From assembly GCA_020746105.1 (NCBI GenBank), contig CM036617.1:145693061-145757060 (forward strand): a stretch of DNA of 64,000 nt. Direction: 5' to 3'. How positions within the stretch are numbered: position 1 is the first letter of the stretch; the number at the start of each line of letters is the position of its first letter. The translations under genes and the position numbers were made by a program. The notes under the pieces were generated by a model. It was given only the letters and a program-made list of their open reading frames with translations, did not search any database and was not told the DNA's origin. This document shows, one piece after another, positions 35,333 to 47,675 of this stretch. The stretch comes from Trogon surrucura. Lineage: Eukaryota > Chordata > Aves > Trogoniformes > Trogonidae.

Positions 35333-38300
35333 CTGTCACAAACAAGACACATCAGACATAAGCCCATCACAGCAGGTCTGCTTTTAGTTTATCTGACAGG
35401 AAGCCTTAAGAGAGCACAGCTCAAGACTGCGTTTTGGAACCTGCAGAAAATTTTCAGTCACAATGTATTTGAGAAAATAAGCAGCACTGAGGTGTTTTAG
35501 AGCAAGCGATTGGCAATACTGAGACAGCTGATTTCAGAAGCCCCACCTCCAAACCCCTCACTTTTATATGCAGCAAGTAGCTGGCAAAATTCAGACACAG
35601 ATTTGGGCAGGTCTTTTTTCCTACTACAGAGGGAGCAGTAAATTCAGCCTGCTCAGAGTCTCTGCCCACACCAGAGGTTACACAGCTGGTACAGCCAAGA
35701 TGCAGCCAGCTACACCATGCTATAAAAGGGCTCAGCTCTCTTTCCTAGCATTGTTACTAGGTAGTGGTTCACTGAACCACAGCTGGGCCTCCATGAAGTT
35801 TTCCATTTTTTGCACTGAAACTTTTTAATGAATCTACACATCACACATGTTAAACTTCACAAAAGGACAGTAGAGTATCAGGCAGAGTAAGAACTTAGTT
35901 CCAGCTCGATATTTGTGAGGAGGATACGCTAAAAGGTCAGACTAGAAAAAAATGGCAAGTTGTAAGCTCCCATTTAAAATTCAAATTAGTATTTTACAAA
36001 GCTTCCTTTCTTTAGTGCCTTGCTAATTGAGACCATTTAGTTTTTTTCATAACAACAATTTGAACTACAGCATTCCATTAGCCACCACTTCTTACCTTTA
36101 CCAGTGTTGAGACTGAATGAACCCGGTACAAGTCCTTCAGCATGCACTCACAGAGGTCAGCAACGCTAAGGCCAATAGCCCAGTTTGTGTATCCCTTCAG
36201 CTTGATTACCTCATAGGCACTGAGGAAACATTGAAATACAGTTCCATTAACATATCTTCAAGCCACTAAGTGAATGCTGAGTCCTAAAATGAGTATATTT
36301 CTCATTTAAAATCTGAAACCCCTGTGACACACTGACATTTTAACTCCAAAATTTGCAGAGTCAGTTACATATTTGAACATTAGAGGACAAAGTCTACGTT
36401 ATCCTTTATTACTGCATAATTTATTATTGCATAAAGAAGGATAATGTAGACTTTGTCCTCTAATGTTAAAACATGTAACTCTTTATTTTTACATAATAAA
36501 GAAGCCCTATTGCGCTCACCAGATTAGCTGAAAGAAAAATAGCTTCCATCTACGAAATCTTAGTGTTAAGTAGGAAAAGATACCTACAACCATTCAAGTC
36601 AGTAGCGCAATCATTCTGAGTGCATTTGGAATAGGTAAACTGAGACAAAAAAACCACACACTACCTACACATCCTAATTTTTTAACGAACATTTGCATAC
36701 ACTTTATACCAGTAGTCAAGCAAGACAAGTGGTTTAGCAACATGTATAGCTACCTCTCAACAAACTGCCCTAAATCAATGAGCACGTTTTTCAAAATTCA
36801 CTCCAATGCTGTGCTCACAGAAATATATTACCTTTTCTTACAGCCCTGTGCCCTTTGACCAAAGTTAACCATTTAAGGAGCTATTTGTGAGAAACCAAGT
36901 GCACACAGCTCTAAGCATTGCAGTACTAAAGTGGGCATGTTATGCAATAGTGTCTCGCTGCAGGATAAAGCTTACCAACTGAAAGCCCTTATTTCTGTGC
37001 TTAAGCTAGTAGCTCCACTTACTTGTTCAACCCTCTAAATAAAAGGGCATGAAAGCCGCAGCAGAACAGAGTGGCAGTAACAAGGAAGCATTGTGCAGAC
37101 TAGCTACTCTCAGCATCACACACATCCACCTTATTCTTCAAATCATTTTACCTTTCAACCACTTGTTTGTGGACTTCCTTCCAGTTCTCACTGTCTTTGT
37201 CAGTTCCCATGGCAGGATGCAGTTCCTGGAGAGAAACACCTGCCACATTAACTCCGCTCCAAACGGCCACTGTAACAAAGGGAGGACATAAGTTTCAACA
37301 GCACTTAGAGACTCTCCCTCCACCTCTCCTGTCTCAGGTAACTGGAAACATAGTAGTAGGTAGAATCATGAATCAATGTTTGAGGCAGATTTTAAGTTTT
37401 CAGTTAATTACAGCAAATTCTGAGAATTCAGGGGGTCAAATATGAGACTATTTTAGTACTAACACTTTAATAAGTCAATCACAACACACAAACCACAGAA
37501 TTTTCAGTCCTTAGAAGCACAGACAGCTCCTTTTGAAGTCAGAAACCTCAAATTCTAGCCAAAAGGCACATCTTAACAGTTCAAACTTGAAACACTAATT
37601 TCCCTCAAACAATTGTACCAAGTATGTATTTACTGTCCCAATAATCAATATTAGGCTTAAGCTTCAACAAGTATACTCTTGTTTCCCTGAATAATAGAGT
37701 AGCAATATGCAAGCTTAGAATATCAAGAGGAAAAACTTGCACATCTGCATATTAGAAGCTTACAGGCAGACTCCTCTGTTTTGGTCAAGCAACTATGACT
37801 TCTTTGTTATTTCAAAGCCAGAGTAGCTATAACACTGGACCAAGATGAGTTCTGTGTACACTCAGCCAAGCTCTGCTTTCATTACAGCATAGGGCTGGCT
37901 TCAGTAATACCGTTGATGAGACATTGCACTTTGATCAAACACCACGGGACTTTGAAGAGGTGGCTCCCTTGGAAATACACAGTATTAAAATATAAAGTAC
38001 CACCAATCTAACATAGATGTTCTGCTACATCATTTCAGACTTGAAATACATAAGTTTAATTAAGGCAAACAAGCCTCTTGGATTTCATATGGTTTTAAAA
38101 CCATCTTCTCTTTTAAAGAGCATGGCAAGAAGTCACAAAATATAGATGTTAGCCCAAATCTGAATCACTAGGTTTTTCTACTACTTGCAACAAGCTCTGC
38201 CATTGACATAACAAGAGCTAATATCACATTCAGAGAACCGTGCTCCAGGCTATGTTATGACAATTCAAAACTGAGGACTAACAGAAGCAGTAAGCTGCGG

Positions 38301-41300
38301 CTAACAAAATTGGCCTTTTTCATTTCAGGGTTTAATCATAAGCCACAACCACTTATTAAAAATGCATAGCTAGATGTCCTGGACTTCTCTCAACTTTAAT
38401 CTTCATAAAAGTACCGCGAAGTGCAAGTTTCTTGATCTCAGCCGCACCTGCCCTTTCAGAATTTATCATCCTCTTATAATGTACCATTTATTCCCAGGGA
38501 GGTCAGAATTGTTCCTTACCACTGGAATCACCATGTTCTCCCAAGATCCAGCCATGGCAGCTGGTTGGGTGGATTCCAAGTCTCTCAGACATCAGATAGC
38601 GGAATCTAGCGGTGTCTAGATTGCAGCCGCTTCCAATCACACGGTGTTTTGGCAGGCCACTCAGCTTCCATGTGACATAGGTTAATATATCCACTGAAAA
38701 GACAGACATGCACAGTAAATTAAAGCCTTCACATACACCAAGAATGCTCCAACAGTTACTTTACTGCAAGTAGCATGGCAATAAGGACAACTCAAAACCA
38801 CTGGTCGAGGTCTTAAGTCTATTTGAGGGATTAAAACGAATGCACTGCTTGAAATTCAGGACCCACAAAGCTCCTGTTCAAAGAAAACTGAGGAAGGTCT
38901 TTGGAGATTAGTATCCTACCAGCTAAAGTTGGAGGCACTTCATCACAGCTAAACCCTTAAGGCATCCAAAACTGGGACTTAACTCATGGCTAAAATATTC
39001 AAGCCACTTCCTGAAGTAACATTACCTTCCAGTTCATCATCCCAGTAAGAGGTAATGAAACATGTTTGAAACTTACATACTCTATTTCTAGTTGGCAATT
39101 TCTTGAACAGATTTGTGCATTAGGCAGCTTCTGCACTGATTATCTCTGTAGCCTGAAAAGCAATATGCTTCAGCTGCATGTGGCTCTAAAAATAGTTTTA
39201 GAGAAAAAAAAACAAAAAACAAGACAACAACCAAACAGCCTAGGTTGAGGTAGACAGAGAGAGGGATGTGAGCAGAGAGAAATCTCTAATCCACAGCTCA
39301 AAGCAACAATAATAAACAGGCTGCAATAATTAATTATGGCTCCAAAACTCTCAAAAAGCCAGACTGTTCTCAGCATGGAATACATTGGTGTATATAAATA
39401 TGAAATACATTGTTTGCTGCTCTCCCTAGGCACCAAAAGCATGTCATCTCAGTACGGTTCACACCCTGCTGTTACAAGTGGCAGCTCATCAGGCAGAGCT
39501 TCCCTACAGCTTCGGTTGGGGCAGTCCCTGCCAGGATCACAGTAATTTAGACCAGCTACAGAGCACCTCCCTATCAAACAGCTACAATTCCTCCAAAGAG
39601 TCCAGCATCCAAATCAGGTGCTGAGACACAGCATCCGGACTTTGAGCTCTGCTTTGTAATCTCACTGTTTGCCTACAGTAGGGCTTTCCACAGCACAGGC
39701 AGCAAACAGTGCTATCAGAGCTAGAGCCCAGAGAGATCCAGGGAAGGGACATCAAGGTCACACACTAACTGTACACACGCAGCAAACATCCCTGATGTCC
39801 CTTCTAATGGGCTCACAGTACCTTCCACTACACAAGACTAGTGGACAAACCTCCACACACTGAGAAAACAAAGCATCATGAAAGTAATTCTAAAAAAAGC
39901 AACCTGTAATTCTCCTCCTGCAGTAGTTGTTCTACTGGAGAGAAGTTTATAGTTTGAATTCAGCCTTTCCAGAACAAGAACAATGTGATCTTTGACTCAG
40001 TTCAATTTTAGATAAGTGTTTAAAATTGGTGCAAGTTATTGTATGTGCACAGTAGCCACTTGCTCAGTACACCAGTATTCACTAGTACTAACTGTACACC
40101 AGATAATTACTCAACCACCAGCTGAGTTGCTAGCTTTACACCCTGGTTTGACATTGCCAAGTATCTTTAAAAACAGTGTAACTTCACTGCCAAGGTTCTG
40201 AAGTAATGGCTTCACTAAGATGTTGAATCAAGCAAACAGACACCCTACTAAGAATATCAGAATGCTTACAGTCTGCTTTAGACATCCAAATATCTAAGCT
40301 GTCCCAGTGCACCAAGATACTTGCAAGTGAGCACACAAACGTGCAATCATTTAGAACCAAGTCTTTTTTAATCTGAGCTAAGTAGTACAGCTAGCATTCC
40401 CCTCACCACAAGCTTTAGCACGCAAATTCTTTTTCCTGAAAATATAGCCAAGACAATAGGGTAGGATCTTCATCCTGAAAAGTGGCTGTATACTCAGAGA
40501 CAAAAGTTACAATTCACTTTAAAATTTAAAAGTGAAATTAATGTCTCCTTTAGAAATAAGAATTCTAAACTACCTACTGCTTAAGCTGAAGTATGTAAAG
40601 AACTAAAGTATTTACCAGGAAGCATGCTTTTAAAATACAGACACCATGAGAAGTTCTGAATAGAGTTTAGGAAGGCACAGAACATTTGTTTGCATTCTGC
40701 TGTTATCAACTACAGATGTCCACAAAGCAATTAGTTTTCAACATGCTTTTGAGATGATCGATAAACTAAAACATTAGTTCAACAAACAGAATTTATAAGT
40801 GTTCTAGGAAAAGATTGCCTTACCTGGGTTGGAAACAACCAGGATGATGCAGTTTGGGCTGTACTTGACAACTTGGGGAATGATGAATTTAAAGACATTA
40901 ACATTCCTCTGAACCAGGTTGAGACGACTCTCTCCCTCTTGCTGACGAACTCCTGCAGTTACTACCACAATCTTGGAGTTGGCTGTCACAGCATAGTCTA
41001 CAACAGAGCATGGGGCAAGAAGAGATAGAATGTGTTAATAGACTTGTCACTAATTTCAATAACACTGTGTTCATACAGGTATTATCAGGCAGCTTCTCCA
41101 CTATGCATACATTCAAAGCTAAAACACGAGACAGCAATATTAAAGCCAGCACTGTCTCTTAACTTTGTCCTGATATTTCAATACATGGGTCTTGAGACTA
41201 TTCAAATAACAATACTATTTCTTCTGTGTCAAAGAGGTACTAGTTTCATAGAGAACAATGAAAAATGAGCCCAGAACTCATTAAAAACACAAAAACTGTA

Positions 41301-44300
41301 AAGTGGTCATTAGAGATATAAGAGAAAGCCCAGATTAAGAGTCACTTCCATTGTTATCGTGTTCACCATCCACCCCAATTTATGTACTTCCAGCTTCTCA
41401 ATGCCAAACCCTTAGGTTCTTCAGGATTACACAACTAATGCTCCCCTATCAAATTCACAGAACATCAGTATTAAATAAAAAGCCGAGGTTCACCTTTGTC
41501 TGCCACAATCTTGTGAGTATGAAGGAACAGGCTCCCATGTTGTAGATCCATCATTTCTCCTTTTAGTTTGTCTTCCACAACATCTACCAGTGCAAGCTCA
41601 TCACAGAGACCCTGAAAACAACAAAATTAACTTGCATTTTGAAGTGACCTGAGGTGAGCTATATTAAAACAACACTACACATCTGAAATAATCTCCTCTT
41701 CAAAGGTAAGCCAGTAGGACAGCACTATCTTGGTGTTCTGATGTATCTCACAGTAACAAAGTCAGAGGTAACTACAGCACGGGTTCATAAAACCCATTCA
41801 GACTTTCCAAGATAGGTATTGTTTGTGGTGAGTTTAAGCACACGGCTAACTCTTTGCTAGCAAGGCACTTCATGATTTAATTATCTTAATAAAATAGTTG
41901 CATCTTACAAGCAAACCCTCCAGAGCCATCCAGCAGACAGGTATTTAACTACTTAAAATAGGCCTAGAAGAACACACCACATAATTATCATGTACGTATT
42001 CCCTTATAGCATTCCTTCAATCAATTTCACAAAAATACAGAATGGGAACAAAGTTATTTTCCTCAATACTGAAAATAGTATAAAGAAAAAACAGATTCTT
42101 TACCTATTTTTCTTTTCACTATTTACTATTTTTTATTTTACTATTTTTATTTACTAGAGCTACTAATGTTATATTTACTTTGCAGAACAGATTTAGCCAT
42201 GTATGTTGGTTGTCCAGCCAGTTTAATTGGGAGATAGTGTTACACAGTCTCAGAAGAGGAAAACAGTAAAATATGGGGGTGGAAGAAAAAGGCATTCTCT
42301 TCTAATGCAAAGTCTTACTGCCTTTTGACACAAGTGTTTACCCCACTTGTAAATTCTACTATACTTAAAGGCTTATCATTCAGTAAATTATACTAAGATT
42401 CAAATTATTACTTCTAGTTTCCTAGGTATCTACATGCCACATGAAAGCAGTTAAAGCATTTTTATGCCATTGAAAACCAGCACTGCAAGCAAGCTTCTTT
42501 ATTTTTTTTTTATAAAGGTACTCATTACTTCAGGTGAAAACATTAATAATTAAACATCAACTAAACTACTTGAAACACACAACAATACATGCTGGTTTAT
42601 CTTTAACAGCAGGCATATTTAAGTTTTTCGTTTCATACTTGATTGCTTTTCTGCATTGCTGCTTTTCACAGTTGACTTAAAGTATCCTTAACTGAAGTCA
42701 CTGGTGTTAAACTAAGAAGCTAGTACAATGAGAATTTTGAAAAAGTATGCACACATGCAATTATGGACAGATTTGCACACACAGTCTAGACCTTGCAACC
42801 GACATTCACCAGGCTCAGTAAGTTCAAGGAGTCAGCTCGCACTGAAACCAAATAGCACCTGGAATAGCTCCAAGACTCATTTCATGAATTTGCATCAGTG
42901 TTGCCTAAGGAATCCAGCTCATTATCAGCACACACAGGAATGAGGCCCACACAATCACCAAAGGTAAATTAAAATATTCTCATTGAAAGCAGCTGACCTG
43001 CAGCAATGGAGCTGCTTCCATTGCTAAAACAGTATGGCAATATCAATGACTTGTCTCTAACAGAGAGACCTAAAAATAACCCAAACATTCTGGTGTCATT
43101 CAAATTTATCTATTAAACACTACACACCAGTAAAGGGAAAGTAGCATTACCACATTAATTTTATAGAATTCAAAGCCATCTAAAACTCAACTGCATCTAC
43201 ACATTATAGAAAACTAAGTACAAAATTTTATGCCATGGTTTAAGAGAAAGACATCCTGGGGACCAACCGTCTTGCACAAGTCAAAGCCACATCATATTGG
43301 TCTACTGCCAGCTGAACATGAGCCAGCAGTGTGCCCAGGTGACCAAGTAGGCCAACAACATCCAGGCTTGTATCAGAAATCACATGGCCAGCAGAACCAG
43401 GTGATTGTGTCCCTCTACTCAGCACTGGTGAGGCTGCACCTCAAATCCTGTGCTCAGTGCTGGGCCCCTCAGTACAAGAAGGACATTGAGGTGCTGAAGC
43501 GTATCCAAAGAAGAGCAACAAGGTTGGTGAAAGATCTAGAGAGCAAGTCTTGTGAGGAGCAGCTGAGGGAACTGGAGATGTTTAGCCTGGAGAAAAGGCA
43601 GCTGAGGGAAGACCTCACTGCTCTCCGGAACTCGCCAAAAGAAGGCTGTAAGTGAGGTGGCGGTTGGTCTCTTCACCCAAGTAACAAGCAACAGGACAAG
43701 AGGAAAGACCTCAAGTTGCAGCAGGAAAGGATTAGAATGGATATTAGGAAAAGCTTTTTCACTGAAAAGGTTGTCAAGCACTAGAATAGGCTGCCCACAG
43801 AAGTGGTGGAGTCACCATCCCTGGTGGTATTTTAAAGATGTGTAAATGTGGTGCTCAGGGACATGGTTTAGTGGTGGACCTGGTATTGCTAGGTTAACAG
43901 TTGGACTCAATTACCTTAAGGGTCTTTTGCAACATAAACAATTCTACGATTCTAATTCAGTGACAAGAATCAGATGGTTTTGGTATGAGAAGGTTTTATA
44001 CTGCAGCTTATACTTGTGAGAGAGCAGAAGCCTGGTTGAAACTCCATGCCATAATCCAAGACTGAAAAATTTAAAATCAATTTTTAGTCTGGGTTTGGTG
44101 CATACAACTCATTAACAGTGAACCTCTGTGCCTCAATTTCCAAAAACACAGTTTGCCCCTCTTTAGAGAAGCACATTAAACACAGATGAATGTTGAATTG
44201 TAGTGAATTTCGCATTAACTTCACTAGACTCCTTCACGACCAACCTCAGATGTTACGGTACTCCTTCAAAACCAAATGAATTCAGATCACAAGAGACAAA

Positions 44301-45592
44301 TATTTGCTTAAAAAAATTAAAAATCTATAGACCACCACAATGAACTGTCATTGTTCTTCCATTAAATTTCTCCTTCAGTTTTTAAAAAAAGTATTTGTCA
44401 CTTTCACATCAGTACTTAGTTTCACTGTTGCCTTTTTGTACTTGATCACAAGACTCCTGAATATGAGCAAGTGAAAACCCTCCAGATGTTTTTTGATTAA
44501 AAACTCAATACTTCGAAACATGCATCCTCAAGTTAACAGATAGAAGAATCACCTACAGATAAAATACAGCTGGTATAGTAGTACATGCAAGATTTTTGAT
44601 CTCGTAAGGTATTTGATTCAAAATCTGCCCTGCAAGTGGATAAGGCATATCTGTTCATGCTTTCTTTAAAAGACAGATGTGCAGCTCCCATTTTTTCTTT
44701 TTAAAAAGGGCATGGGAGTAGTCGAATTTAAGTCATTCACAATATTCTCTAAAAACAAAGTGCAAAGTACAAGAGATCCTTACTGTATAATAAGCCTCTG
44801 CTTTGCTCAAAAGACCTCAACAGGAAGTTTTGAAAAAAAACAGAAAACACCCAGAAACAGGGAAAGTCATAATAACTTTACATCCAGCCCTTTATTTTTA
44901 GTTTTCTGAAAACAAGCTAAAGCCTCTTCAGAAACGAAGTCATAACCAAGAAATAAGGGCTTACGAGAAATAAAGAAGTCTAATGAAAGGGATAACAGTA
45001 TTTTTCAGTTATTACAGCACATCTGCATTAAAAGAATAAAAAGCAAACACACACAGTTCTGATACCTATCCCATTTTTCACATGTGTTTCTGCCATCTGC
45101 ATTTTTCACCCAGCTGAGCTCTCCCACCAGGCAAAAATTCCAACGTTGGCATGAAAGAAAAAAATTTAAAAGAGAAAGAACAGTTTGACAGGGGCTTGAG
45201 AGCCATTTTCCAGCAGCCTGCGAAATAACTCTGCCTAATGAGAGTTTTATTGCTAAGCACAGACGGAAGGGTGAGAGAACAAGGAGAAACTGAATAAGGA
45301 GGTCAGCCTTGCATGACGAGCGTAGGTCACCTCCTGCTCACGTGAGCTGCAAGCGATTCATTCCTGCACTAACCTACCAAATCGTCCCCCATTTGCTAAG
45401 GCAAACAGCGCAGAACATTACAGCGGCAGGAACCCGAAGAGCACGCTCGCTGTCCTTGAGCCCTACCTTCCCAAGGATGCTGATGGCACAGGCCATCCCA
45501 ACCTGCCCGACGCCCACGATGGTTATCTTGTTGTTCGGCACGGTGGGTCCCGCAGCGATGGGGGCAATCAGCTTATCCTTCAGAGTAGCCAT
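35165..45592 (-). CDS. LDHB: L-lactate dehydrogenase B chain (complete)
   Basis: LDHB is the heart-type subunit of the cytosolic tetramer that interconverts L-lactate and pyruvate with NAD/NADH. Seven coding exons (126, 118, 174, 174, 118, 124 and 168 nt) join without a gap into 333 codons plus TAA, the length expected in birds (human has 334). Visible: the nucleotide-binding GVGQVG (G27, G29, G32), the mobile loop RQQEGESR (R99-R106), [16 protein letters not shown]166 and R169 ([14 protein letters not shown]), the catalytic H193 in GEHGDSS, and T248 in [10 protein letters not shown]. All splice sites are GT-AG. ATG at 45,592 gives [11 protein letters not shown], the normal LDHB start. The gene is upstream of GYS2, same strand, with a CpG-island promoter. 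No damage seen. Confidence 0.98.
36096..36219 (-). CDS. LDHB: LDHB exon 7
   Basis: 124 nt, acceptor gtttcctcag, donor GTAAGA. Encodes [20 protein letters not shown], then [20 protein letters not shown] and VK. T248 contacts substrate in the family. Confidence 0.97.
36363..36480. repeat. Long inverted repeat (hairpin) in LDHB intron 6
   Basis: Left arm 36,363-36,419 and right arm 36,424-36,480 are reverse complements over 57 positions, with only four bases between them. The outer 44 positions match at 41, including 22 uninterrupted pairs (36,377-36,398 with 36,445-36,466); the inner part needs a small bulge. In the LDHB pre-mRNA it would fold into one long stem. It could be a palindromic MITE, a template-switch inversion or a small-RNA-like hairpin; no family is recognised. 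Confidence 0.9.
37152..37269 (-). CDS. LDHB: LDHB exon 6
   Basis: 118 nt, acceptor tttgttacag, donor GTAAAA. Encodes [20 protein letters not shown], then [19 protein letters not shown] plus two bases. Confidence 0.97.
38520..38693 (-). CDS. LDHB: LDHB exon 5
   Basis: 174 nt, acceptor cttttcag, donor GTAAGG. Encodes the catalytic core: [21 protein letters not shown]166, R169 and H193 within LGEHGDSS. Confidence 0.97.
40824..40997 (-). CDS. LDHB: LDHB exon 4
   Basis: 174 nt, acceptor ctgttgtag, donor GTAAGG. Encodes [20 protein letters not shown], the loop ending in R106, and on to VVSNP plus one base. Confidence 0.97.
41494..41611 (-). CDS. LDHB: LDHB exon 3
   Basis: 118 nt, acceptor ttttcag, donor GTGAAC. 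Encodes [20 protein letters not shown] and on to KIVADK plus one base. GLCDE at the exon start is the bird form (human SLADE). Confidence 0.96.
41612..45466 (-). other. LDHB: LDHB intron 2
   Basis: 3.9 kb. It carries one CR1 (43,300-43,957) and an AT-rich stretch near 42,110-42,180; the rest is unique. Confidence 0.85.
43300..43957 (+). mobile_element. CR1 LINE fragment
   Basis: End of ORF2 and 3' UTR: 'ctgaacatgagccagcagtg', codons for [26 protein letters not shown] and [12 protein letters not shown], then 'gattagaatggatattagg' and 'caattctacgattcta'. Antisense to LDHB. The 5' limit is approximate. Confidence 0.93.
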
Positions 45593-45598
45593 GGCGTT
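45467..45598 (-). CDS. LDHB: LDHB exon 2 (first coding exon)
   Basis: Acceptor ctcctcgcag, then six 5' UTR bases (AACGCC) and the ATG at 45,592. Coding 45,467-45,592, 42 codons ending ILGK; donor GTAGGG. Carries the NAD-binding GxGxxG motif. Lies in the CpG island. Confidence 0.96.
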
Positions 45599-46544
45599 CT
45601 GCGAGGAGAGACAAGAAGGAACCGGCTCAAAGAGAGCCGCAGGGAACCGAACCGCACGCTCGGGGCTAAAGAGGTCGTCTGCTGCGGCTGGAAACTTGCC
45701 GATGGAAGGGCTGCGAGGAGTTGCTGCTGACGGGGGTTTACGTAAGGCGGCACATGGGCATGCTGCCCTTGCTCGCCAGGCTCTCTCCAGCCCAGGAGTC
45801 ACCGGTAAATGCCGGTTACTGGTAGTTACCGGCCCACCCACCCGCAGGGCTCTGGCTCCCAGGCCTCCGCGCACCGCCACTGCCCAGCGAGGGGCTGAAG
45901 CGGGCTCAGAGGCCGTTTTGGCCGCAACCAACGTTACAACCTTCCTGTTTGCAGCGATTCCAGAGCTTCCTCCCAGGAGGCAGGGGGGGCCTCCCGCCTT
46001 CCCGGCTCGTTAACATTCACTGCCCTTCAAAAAGCCCATCGGGCTGGCGGGGGGGGGAGGGTGTGTCTTCGGGCCGCAGGGCCGGTAATAAAAGCCCAGA
46101 GCGGTAAACTCGCTGGGATCTCCCCGCCTCGTTTACCCTCACCCCACCGAGCGGCGCCTCCGACCTCCCCCTTCCCTCGCATCTCTCCCGAGCCGAGCCG
46201 GGGGCACCACCCCCACAGGGTCGGCCGCAGGCCGGTGAGAGGCCCGGGGCCAGCACACGAGGTCACCCGACGGGTTTTCGGGCACGGCCGAGGGCCAAGT
46301 CAGGAACTGCCAGACCACTCCAAAAACCTCGGGAAGCCGCAGCCTCGCTCCGGTCAGCGCAGCCCACCGGCGCCGGGACCGACCGGCCGCCAACGCCCCC
46401 TCCCCGCCGCCATCCCGGGCGCCCTCCGGCCGCCGAGATGGGATGCTCAGTCCCGGGGAACGAAAGAAGGGGTTGGGCGACCCTACGGCATCCCCCATCT
46501 CGGAGGTGGGGGACCCCCGCCAGCTCCGCTCCGCCCGTACCCAC

Positions 46545-46625
46545 CAGCAACGCTCAGAGCGTGGAGAAACGAACGAAACGCGGCTACAAGGGTCCGGGGC
46601 TCGAGCAATGAGGGCTCCGCAACGG
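46545..46625 (-). other. LDHB: Candidate non-coding exon 1 of LDHB
   Basis: LDHB normally has a short untranslated first exon, and exon 2 here starts with an acceptor six bases before the ATG. The best donor I can see upstream on the gene strand is GCTG|GTGGGT, placing the exon end at 46,545. About 80 bases further upstream sit GC boxes and then a pyrimidine-rich stretch suitable for a start site. Other weak donors exist in the island (near 46,133 and 46,825), so the position is tentative. Confidence 0.35.
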
Positions 46626-47084
46626 AAGGGGCGGGCGCCGCGGGCAGGGCGGGGAGGGCCCCGCGGGCAGGGCCGGGCCGCCCCCCTCTCGCCACGCCCG
46701 CCTGGGCGTTCCCCGGCGCCGCTGGGGAGGCGGTGGCCGCCGCGCTCAGTTGCCGACGAGGTCGGAGGCTCAAGGGTGCTGCCGCCCCGCCTTGTCCTCT
46801 TCCGTCCATCCTGCCCCCTGCCGCTCACCCCGGCCCCTGGCGGGCTCTGAGCATCCCTGCGGTGCAGCTGCGCAGCTGCCGGACGGGGGAGGGAGAGGGC
46901 GCTTCGTCCCGATTTGTAACGGCGACAAAGCGATGGCGTTGGGAGGTCGGCCCAGGGTCAGCCGGCGAGGCCTGGAGCGGCGGCAGCTGTCTGTGACACG
47001 GGCACTGCCGGCGGGGTGGTGGCGGTCAGAGGGGCTGGCGGTGTCAGAGGTCACCTCCGCTGTGGCCTCAGGCGGTGGGGGAAC

Positions 47085-47395
47085 ACATGATAGAACCACG
47101 GAGGTTGGAAAGGACCTCTGATGTCATCAAGTCCAACCGTCAACCCAGCACTACCGTGACCACTAAACCATGTCCCCAAGTGCCACTTTTACACATTTTT
47201 TGAACACTGCAGGGATGATGACTCCAGCACTTACCCTGGGCAGCCTGTTCCAATGTCTCACCACTCTTTCAGTAAATAAATTTTTCCTAGCATCTAATCT
47301 GAACTTCCACTGGTGCAACTTGAAGCCATTTCCTCTTCTCCTATCATTAGTAACTTGGGAGAAGAGACCAACATCCACCTCACTACACTACTACA
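47085..47395 (-). mobile_element. CR1 LINE 3' end
   Basis: Plus strand reads 'gaggttggaaaggacctctg', 'catcaagtccaaccgtcaac', 'ctaaaccatgtccccaagtg' and 'cctgggcagcctgttccaat': a CR1 3' UTR and last codons in reverse complement. It marks the outer edge of the CpG island. Confidence 0.93.
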
Positions 47396-47487
47396 TGACA
47401 TATTGCATTGCTCAAGTCCGTGGTATCTGATTTTTACACCCTCTGATTTTTGCCCTGAGGCTGAACTTCTTGTTGAATGTTTTGGTC

Positions 47488-47675
47488 ATTGAAGATGGTG
47501 AGGCATTGGAGTGGGTTGCCCAGAGAAGTTGTGGATGCCTTGTCCCTGGAATGAAGTTGGGTGAGGCTTTGATCAACCAGATCTAGCAGAAGGTGTCCCT
47601 GCCCATGGTAGAGGGGTTAGAACTAGATAATGTTTAAGGTTCCTTCCAAGTCAAACCATTCTGTGATTCTGTGAA
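47488..47675 (+). mobile_element. CR1 LINE 3' end
   Basis: 'gaggcattggagtgggttgc', 'cagagaagttgtggatgcc', 'ggtgtccctgcccatgg' and a terminal 'ccattctgtgattctgtga'. It has a different 3' UTR type from its neighbour at 47,085 and opposite orientation. Confidence 0.92.

Larger units (their letters stand above)
35333..41493 (-). other. LDHB: LDHB introns 3-7
   Basis: Introns 40,998-41,493, 38,694-40,823, 37,270-38,519, 36,220-37,151 and 35,333-36,095. They are AT-rich and free of CR1. The one notable element is the inverted repeat at 36,363-36,480. Confidence 0.85.
45420..47090. promoter_or_regulatory. LDHB: CpG island at the LDHB 5' end
   Basis: About 1.7 kb of dense G+C with very frequent CpG, peaking at 46,020-46,900. 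It covers the first coding exon and extends upstream. GC boxes of the ggggcggg type occur at about 46,628-46,635. The long open frames on both strands in this stretch (up to 311 codons) reflect lack of AT-rich stop codons, not genes. Confidence 0.9.

Noticed and set aside
45309-46013. 234-codon plus-strand open frame over LDHB exon 2
   Set aside because: Antisense shadow of the LDHB coding exon and GC-rich promoter; composition explains the lack of stops.
46061-46996. 311-codon plus-strand frame and 229-codon minus-strand frame
   Set aside because: Both are proline/arginine/glycine-rich translations of a CpG island, overlap each other on opposite strands and match no family.
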